From: an uncultured Lachnospiraceae bacterium
GTDB taxonomy: Bacteria; Bacillota; Clostridia; Lachnospirales; Lachnospiraceae
Assembly: GCA_910586255.1 (NCBI GenBank)
Contig: CAJUHR010000040.1
Location: 1 to 33,071 of the forward strand
DNA length: 33,071 nucleotides
Direction: 5' to 3'
In this document: one piece after another, positions 29,230-33,071 of the stretch
Position numbering within the stretch: the first letter of the stretch is position 1
How the letters are laid out: the number at the start of each line of letters is the position of its first letter
Translations under genes and position numbers: made by a program
The notes under the pieces: generated by a model
Database searches by the model: none
Seen by the model: only the letters and a program-made list of their open reading frames with translations
What the model was told of the DNA's origin: nothing

Positions 29230-30081
29230 TTATGAATTTCCCTGCTCGTATTCCTCCAGAAAGTGATGCCGCGCTCCATCCTTCACATAGCCGATGCAGG
29301 CATCTAAATTTATGTTTTCCACACTTTTGAAAATGTTTGTCTCTATATGAGGATTAATCTGACGGAAATGATTAATGAGCTCCTTCATCTCCTGCCGCTT
29401 GGAGACGCGCGTCTCCTCCTCCATGGCCCGCTCCCTGGCAATATTTTCCGTGAAACGGCAGGCACACTGGAGAAAGCGCAGGTGATTGTACTCCTTCCAG
29501 GCCAGAATGTACTCCTCCTTTACAAGATATAAGGGACGAATCAGCTCCATTCCCTCAAAATTAGTGCTGTGCAGCTTGGGCATCATGGTGTTTACCTGGG
29601 CTCCGTAAAGCATGCTCATAAGAATCGTCTCGATCACATCGTCAAAGTGGTGGCCCAGGGCAATCTTGTTGCAGCCTAGCTCTCTGGCGTTGGCATACAG
29701 ATTTCCCCGGCGCATCCGGGCGCAGAGATAGCAGGGAGAGCCTCCCGCATCCACCACCGTGTCAAAAATCTCCGACCGAAAAATATGGATGGGAATCTCC
29801 AAAAGCGCCGCGTTTGCCTCGATCAGCTCCCTGTTTGCCGGGTGATAGCCCGGATCCATCACAAGAAACTTCAGGCCAAATTCCATTTTTCCGTGGCGCA
29901 ATATCTCCTGCATGCACTTTGCAAGAAGCATGGAATCCTTTCCGCCGGAAATACAGACGGCAATGTTGTCCCCTTCACGAATCATATCATACTCATTGAG
30001 GGCCCTGACAAAGGGGCGCCAGATCTCCTTGCGAAAGCGTTTGATGATGCTCTTTTCTATGTCGCGACAGCGATTCTCCAT
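29230..30081 (-). CDS. ttcA: TtcA-family PP-loop tRNA thiolase
   Basis: The 283-residue protein is an ATP pyrophosphatase of the TtcA/TilS superfamily. It shows the PP-loop SGGKDS (45-50), the CYLC pair (C117, C120) plus a later Cys in LQCACRF (206-208) that could hold the catalytic iron-sulfur cluster, and NKIALGHHFDDVIETILMSMLYG typical of TtcA. TtcA makes 2-thiocytidine at tRNA position 32; other family members use different targets, so the exact base is inferred. ATG 30081 has AAAGGA about eleven bases upstream; the open frame to 30285 would add a Lys/Arg-rich tail overlapping cysE. It lies between cysE and sipL. Confidence 0.85.
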   Translation of the reverse strand: MENRCRDIEKSIIKRFRKEIWRPFVRALNEYDMIREGDNIAVCISGGKDSMLLAKCMQEILRHGKMEFGLKFLVMDPGYHPANRELIEANAALLEIPIHIFRSEIFDTVVDAGGSPCYLCARMRRGNLYANARELGCNKIALGHHFDDVIETILMSMLYGAQVNTMMPKLHSTNFEGMELIRPLYLVKEEYILAWKEYNHLRFLQCACRFTENIARERAMEEETRVSKRQEMKELINHFRQINPHIETNIFKSVENINLDACIGYVKDGARHHFLEEYEQGNS

Positions 30082-30166
30082 GTTTTTTATGTTCCTTTCA
30101 TCCCTTTTGACTTTTGCCCTTTTGCTCGTGCTTTTTGCGAGATTTTTGTTTTTACATTTTTTGCTT

Positions 30167-30853
30167 TTACTTCTCTGATTCCTTTTTCTTTGGTTCCTCC
30201 TTCCGGCCCACGGCCGCGGCCAGCTCCCCCCGCATACGTTCCAGCTCTGCCTCCAGCCTTTGCACCTTCTGCTCCATCTGCTCATACTGCTCCATGGTGG
30301 CAGCCGCGGCCATCTGCTTTTTAGGTATCGGAACTCCGCCTATCTTCACGGGCCGGGCCGGAATACCCACTGCCGTGGTATCATTTTCCAGAGGCTTTAA
30401 AAGCACCGCGTTGGCCGCAATGGTACAGTTGTCTCCCACCTCAAAGGCACCCAGAATCTTTGCCCCGGCTCCTACGGTCACATTGCTTCCCAGAGTGGGA
30501 TGGCGCTTTCCCTTGTTTAAACCCACGCCCCCTAAGGTCACTCCCTGGTAGATGGTACAGTTGTCTCCCACCACGGTGGTCTCACCGATCACCACCCCGC
30601 AGCCGTGGTCAATCAAAATCCCGTGACCCAGCTCCGCTCCCGGATGGATCTCAATCAAGGTCCAGAACCGGGCGATCTGAGAAATCAGCCTTGCCACAAA
30701 AAACATCCTGTGCTTATAAAACCAGTGGGCAAAACGGTGCCAGATCAGGGCGTGAACCCCCTGGTACAGCAAAAGAACCTCCAGTGCATTCCTAGCTGCC
30801 GGATCCCTCTCCCGAACAGCCTTCACATCCAGCCATATATCTTTGATAATCAT
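30167..30853 (-). CDS. cysE: Serine O-acetyltransferase
   Basis: CysE acetylates L-serine from acetyl-CoA, the first committed step of cysteine synthesis. The 228-residue protein has the short EpsC-like N-terminal region, then left-handed beta-helix hexapeptide repeats: IHPGAELGHGILIDHGCGVVIGETTVVGDNCTIYQGVTLGG, with KRHPTLGSNVTVGAGAKILG, typical of SATs. The C-terminal 50 residues (ATMEQYEQMEQKVQRLEAELERMRGE...) form a predicted coiled coil ending in a Lys/Glu tail, longer than common homologues. ATG 30853 has AGAGG upstream. No T-box or S-box leader is visible. cysK is not adjacent. Confidence 0.93.
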   Translation of the reverse strand: MIIKDIWLDVKAVRERDPAARNALEVLLLYQGVHALIWHRFAHWFYKHRMFFVARLISQIARFWTLIEIHPGAELGHGILIDHGCGVVIGETTVVGDNCTIYQGVTLGGVGLNKGKRHPTLGSNVTVGAGAKILGAFEVGDNCTIAANAVLLKPLENDTTAVGIPARPVKIGGVPIPKKQMAAAATMEQYEQMEQKVQRLEAELERMRGELAAAVGRKEEPKKKESEK

Positions 30854-30931
30854 TCTCCTCAACCTCTTTTTCTCAGGGCCTGTTTTCTTTCCATAACCGT
30901 TTTCCTCCAGCCCGCCCTGAATTGTCTCTTC

Positions 30932-30961
30932 ATATTATCATATGGGGAACAGGACTGGCAA
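30932..30961 (-). promoter_or_regulatory. Candidate cysE promoter
   Basis: On the minus strand there is -35 TTGCCA (30956-30961), an 18-base spacer and -10 TAATAT (30932-30937). The leader is about 70 bases with no recognised riboswitch. Confidence 0.5.
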
Positions 30962-31019
30962 GTGCAAAATATTTGTGACAGAAGGTTGATCAGATGGTGA
31001 AGCGTAAGAAAAAGTTCAC

Positions 31020-31048
31020 TTGTAAAACCCTTCTGTTTCTGCTATGCT
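31020..31048 (+). promoter_or_regulatory. Candidate promoter of the membrane-anchored protein gene
   Basis: There is -35 TTGTAA (31020-31025), a 17-base spacer and -10 TATGCT (31043-31048), about 45 bases before the ATG and just upstream of the AAAGGAG ribosome site. Confidence 0.5.
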
Positions 31049-31093
31049 ATAGTATGTTTCAACTGTACAACCATTTGAAAGGAGTCCTGCTTT

Positions 31094-31921
31094 ATGGAAT
31101 ATTATCAGAAATCCTCCTACCGTTCCGGCGGAAGATATCAGAAGAAATCCTCCGGCGACCTGTCGGGCCTTCTTCTCTTTTATATATTACCTTTTATTAT
31201 CTTCAACGGCCTTTTATTCTACTGTGTCACCTCTGCTCCCAAAATCACCCTGGATCTTCGTGACACCAATGACTATCTCGCCTCGGAGGCGGTCATGTCC
31301 ATCGATTCCTGGTTTCCCACCAAGACGGTCTCCGTCAATATGGACGGGGAGGAGCTTGAGCTTACTAAGGGCAAGCGCCGCACCTACACGGTTCCCGTCA
31401 CCAGAAACGGTGTTTTAGAGGCCACGGTAGTCAACTTAAACGGCATGTCCTCCACGGTTTTCCGCCATGTAAATATTCTGGATGACAATCCGCCTTCCTT
31501 TGAGAATGCTTCCTTAGAGGACGGGGTTTTAACTTTGCGGGTCTCGGACAGCCAATCCCTTGTCAATCCGGACTCTGTCTATGCCACAGACTCTGCCGGA
31601 CAGCAGCGAAGCCCTCTCTCTGTGGAACGCATCGAGAACACGACAGACAATATGATTGACTATGAGTTAAAATTTGAGATGGATTTAAGCGGCCTTCACG
31701 TGTTCATTCAGGATAAGGCAGGCAATGAGGCCCAAAAGACCTTCTATACCCACAGAGAAGGGAACTTAGATGTGCTTGAGGTGGACAATCAGGATGAGGA
31801 AGGCCCTTCTGAGGAAACCGCCGCCGAAGCCTCTTCCGGAACAGAGGGAGAAGCCCCTTCTGAGGAGGCCGGCCCGGAGAAAAGCGCGGACGGTGAGGCT
31901 TCTCCCATTGTAATTGATTAA
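31094..31921 (+). CDS. Membrane-anchored extracytoplasmic protein of unknown function
   Basis: The 275-residue protein has a Tyr/Ser/Lys-rich cytoplasmic N-terminus, one membrane segment (about residues 25-46, LLLFYILPFIIFNGLLFYCV), and a predicted beta-rich outer part with two Ig-like or cadherin-like stretches (KTVSVNMDGEELELTKGKRRTYTVPVTRNGVLEATVVNLNGM, then NPPSFENASLEDGVLTLRVSDSQSL...GLHVFIQDKAGNEAQKTF). The second resembles bacterial Ig-like repeats. The last 50 residues are acidic and Ser/Glu-rich with no anchor motif. I do not recognise a family name. AAAGGAG lies nine bases before the ATG. A strong terminator follows. Confidence 0.82.
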   Translation: MEYYQKSSYRSGGRYQKKSSGDLSGLLLFYILPFIIFNGLLFYCVTSAPKITLDLRDTNDYLASEAVMSIDSWFPTKTVSVNMDGEELELTKGKRRTYTVPVTRNGVLEATVVNLNGMSSTVFRHVNILDDNPPSFENASLEDGVLTLRVSDSQSLVNPDSVYATDSAGQQRSPLSVERIENTTDNMIDYELKFEMDLSGLHVFIQDKAGNEAQKTFYTHREGNLDVLEVDNQDEEGPSEETAAEASSGTEGEAPSEEAGPEKSADGEASPIVID

Positions 31922-31927
31922 TTGAAC

Positions 31928-31982
31928 CATTCCCCATAACATACCACAGATTTAATGTATGCTATGGGGAATGATTTTTTTT
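31928..31982 (+). terminator. Terminator after the membrane-anchored protein gene
   Basis: A 17-base stem with one mismatch (31928-31944 with 31957-31973, core ATTCCCCATA/TATGGGGAAT) has a 12-base loop, followed by a run of eight T. Confidence 0.9.
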
Positions 31983-32027
31983 ACACATTTTTAAAAACCC
32001 TCTCCCATTTTAAGAGAAAATGAGAGA

Positions 32028-32226
32028 TAATATAGCTTATCGGAATTTGCAGAGCAAATTTCGATAAAAGGCGCGATTTTAGCGCCGTAAATCTGATTAC
32101 AGGGTTCGCAAAGCGGTTCCTGTAATATAGCTTATCGGAATTTGCAAAGCAAATTTCGATAAAAGGTGCGAAGCACCGTAAATCTGATTACAGGGTTCGC
32201 AAAGCGGTTCCTGTAATATTGCTTAT
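32028..32226. repeat. Tandem structured repeat, two units plus a fragment
   Basis: Unit 1 (32028-32122, 95 bases) and unit 2 (32123-32213, 91 bases) are nearly identical; a third start (TAATATTGCTTATC) begins at 32214. Each unit has three hairpins: TTATCG..ATTTGC with GCAAAT..CGATAA (32037-32067 in unit 1); GGCGC/GCGCC, which becomes GGTGC/GCACC in unit 2; and ATTACAGG/CCTGTAAT with inner CGC-AAA-GCG. The units lie between the terminator at 31928-31982 and the rluA-type gene. I see no coding function. Confidence 0.85.
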
Positions 32227-32252
32227 CTACTGTAAAAGGAAAGAGGGGGTAT

Positions 32253-32936
32253 ATGAAAATTTTATATGAGGATGCTCATATCATTGTTGTGTGGAAGCCG
32301 GCCGGAATAGAATCTCAGGCCTCACGGGGTCTGGGAGATGATGTGGTAAGCGGGCTTAAGAGGCATATCCACAATTCATCCCCAAAAGCGGGGGAGCCCT
32401 ATGTGGGAGTTATCCACAGATTAGACAAGCCGGTCAGCGGGATTTTGGTGTATGCCAAGGACAGAGATGCTGCGTCCTCCTTAAGTAAGCAGGTTTCTGA
32501 CGGGACAATGGACAAGCGATATCTGGCAGTTGTTTGTGGACAAGTGGATAAAAATGTGGATAAGTTTGTGGATTACCTGTTGAAAGACCAGAAGAAAAAT
32601 ATTTCCCGGATTGTTGATATGGGGATAACCGGCGGAAAACGGGCGGAACTGAGCTATCAGGTTTTAAAGAGCAGCCTGATGGAGTCCTACGGAATTCTCA
32701 CTCTCTTGGAGATAACGCTCTACACTGGCAGACACCATCAGATTCGGGTCCAAATGGCAGCACATGGTCTTCCCATATGGGGGGACCGAAAATACAACCC
32801 GGCCTTTTTCCAGGCGGGAGGAAGGGAGGAGGATATTGCATTGTCTTCCTTCCAGCTGTCCTTTCTTCACCCGGTCACAGGCAAGCTCATGAATTTCTGC
32901 CGGATGCCGGACCGGGGAATTTTCAGGGGATTTTGA
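32253..32936 (+). CDS. RluA-family pseudouridine synthase, short form
   Basis: The 227-residue enzyme converts uridine to pseudouridine in rRNA or tRNA. It has KPAGIESQ (15-22), the catalytic VIHRLDKPVSG (D58 within HRLDKP), and the C-terminal TLYTGRHHQIRVQMAAHGLPIWGDRKY, all RluA-group marks. It lacks an N-terminal S4 domain and is shorter than RluC/RluD, resembling the RluA/TruC-like stand-alone group; the target base is unknown. AGAGGGGG lies upstream of the ATG and just after the tandem repeat. It contains an unusual run of VDKNVDKFVD codons rich in TGTGGATAA-like words. Confidence 0.9.
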   Translation: MKILYEDAHIIVVWKPAGIESQASRGLGDDVVSGLKRHIHNSSPKAGEPYVGVIHRLDKPVSGILVYAKDRDAASSLSKQVSDGTMDKRYLAVVCGQVDKNVDKFVDYLLKDQKKNISRIVDMGITGGKRAELSYQVLKSSLMESYGILTLLEITLYTGRHHQIRVQMAAHGLPIWGDRKYNPAFFQAGGREEDIALSSFQLSFLHPVTGKLMNFCRMPDRGIFRGF

Positions 32937-32955
32937 TTTAAAATAAGGATAATGA

Positions 32956-32984
32956 TTGCGGACTATAGTCAAAACTGGTACAAT
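32956..32984 (+). promoter_or_regulatory. Promoter leading out of the window
   Basis: There is -35 TTGCGG (32956-32961), a 17-base spacer and -10 TACAAT (32979-32984). A gene beyond 33071 is probably its target; a tiny frame at 33027-33056 (MKSRGYPLS) after GAGAGG could be a leader peptide, but this is weak. Confidence 0.55.
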
Positions 32985-33071
32985 GAGTGCAGAAAAAGTA
33001 TCAGAAACGAGAGGTTAAGATTGAAAATGAAAAGTAGAGGGTATCCATTATCTTAAGCACACAACAAACAA

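Noticed and set aside
30082..30285. N-terminal extension of the TtcA-type protein by 68 residues
   Set aside because: The extension is Lys/Arg/Trp rich, overlaps the end of cysE, and has no ribosome site. The ATG at 30081 gives the family start.
32028..32226. CRISPR array
   Set aside because: The units are long, directly adjacent with no unique spacers, and each folds into three hairpins.

Overview
The window looks like chromosomal DNA from an anaerobic, spore-forming member of the Firmicutes, most likely the Lachnospiraceae (Clostridium cluster XIVa). The evidence is a clostridial-type sipL spore morphogenesis gene with a sigma-E-like promoter, near-consensus sigma-A promoters, GGAGG ribosome binding sites, a long-form hibernation factor and a C-rich zinc-tailed SecA. 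Most genes lie on the minus strand. I see no insertion sequence, prophage or CRISPR array.

Layout. (1) 1-3483: a tRNA-Ser(UGA) cut by the window edge with two strong promoters, then a minus-strand operon of a small CxxC protein, RNase Z, tsaD and ispD. (2) 3598-8142: a minus-strand operon tex, ycxB-like, tsaE, tsaB, rimI. Three of the t6A tRNA-modification genes (tsaB, tsaD, tsaE) therefore sit in adjacent operons; tsaC is not here. (3) 8368-10832: a small plus-strand membrane protein convergent with an ACT regulator-hom-DUF2752 operon. (4) 10982-20472: a ten-gene minus-strand hexuronate operon in the order uxuA, dctP, dctQ, dctM, uxaC, rraA-like, two amidohydrolase-fold genes, uxuB-type SDR, nagB-like. 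A LacI-family regulator is divergent from it (20937-21986), and repeated AGAAATATTTCT palindromes lie between them. (5) 22105-25916: prfB (with programmed +1 frameshift) and secA. (6) 25917-27173: an AT-rich intergenic region with five exact DnaA boxes, then hpf. (7) 27549-30853: sipL, a TtcA-type thiolase and cysE, all minus. (8) 31094-33071: a membrane-anchored extracellular protein, a tandem structured repeat, a short RluA-type pseudouridine synthase and a promoter leading out of the window.

How the genes work together. The large operon imports a sugar acid through a TRAP transporter. It isomerises glucuronate to fructuronate (UxaC), reduces that to mannonate (SDR) and dehydrates it to 2-keto-3-deoxygluconate (UxuA). 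KDG kinase and aldolase are absent, so the last steps are encoded elsewhere. Four further genes (RraA-like, two amidohydrolase-fold proteins, NagB-like) have no place in the textbook pathway and suggest an added substrate. One of the amidohydrolase pair has lost every expected metal ligand and looks like a non-catalytic partner of its neighbour.

The items most worth a second look are that active/inactive amidohydrolase pair and the unexplained operon genes, the DnaA-box cluster, the tandem repeat whose stems are preserved by compensatory changes, the perfect sigma-E promoter at sipL, and the repeated operators. All calls were made by reading sequence; no search was run.
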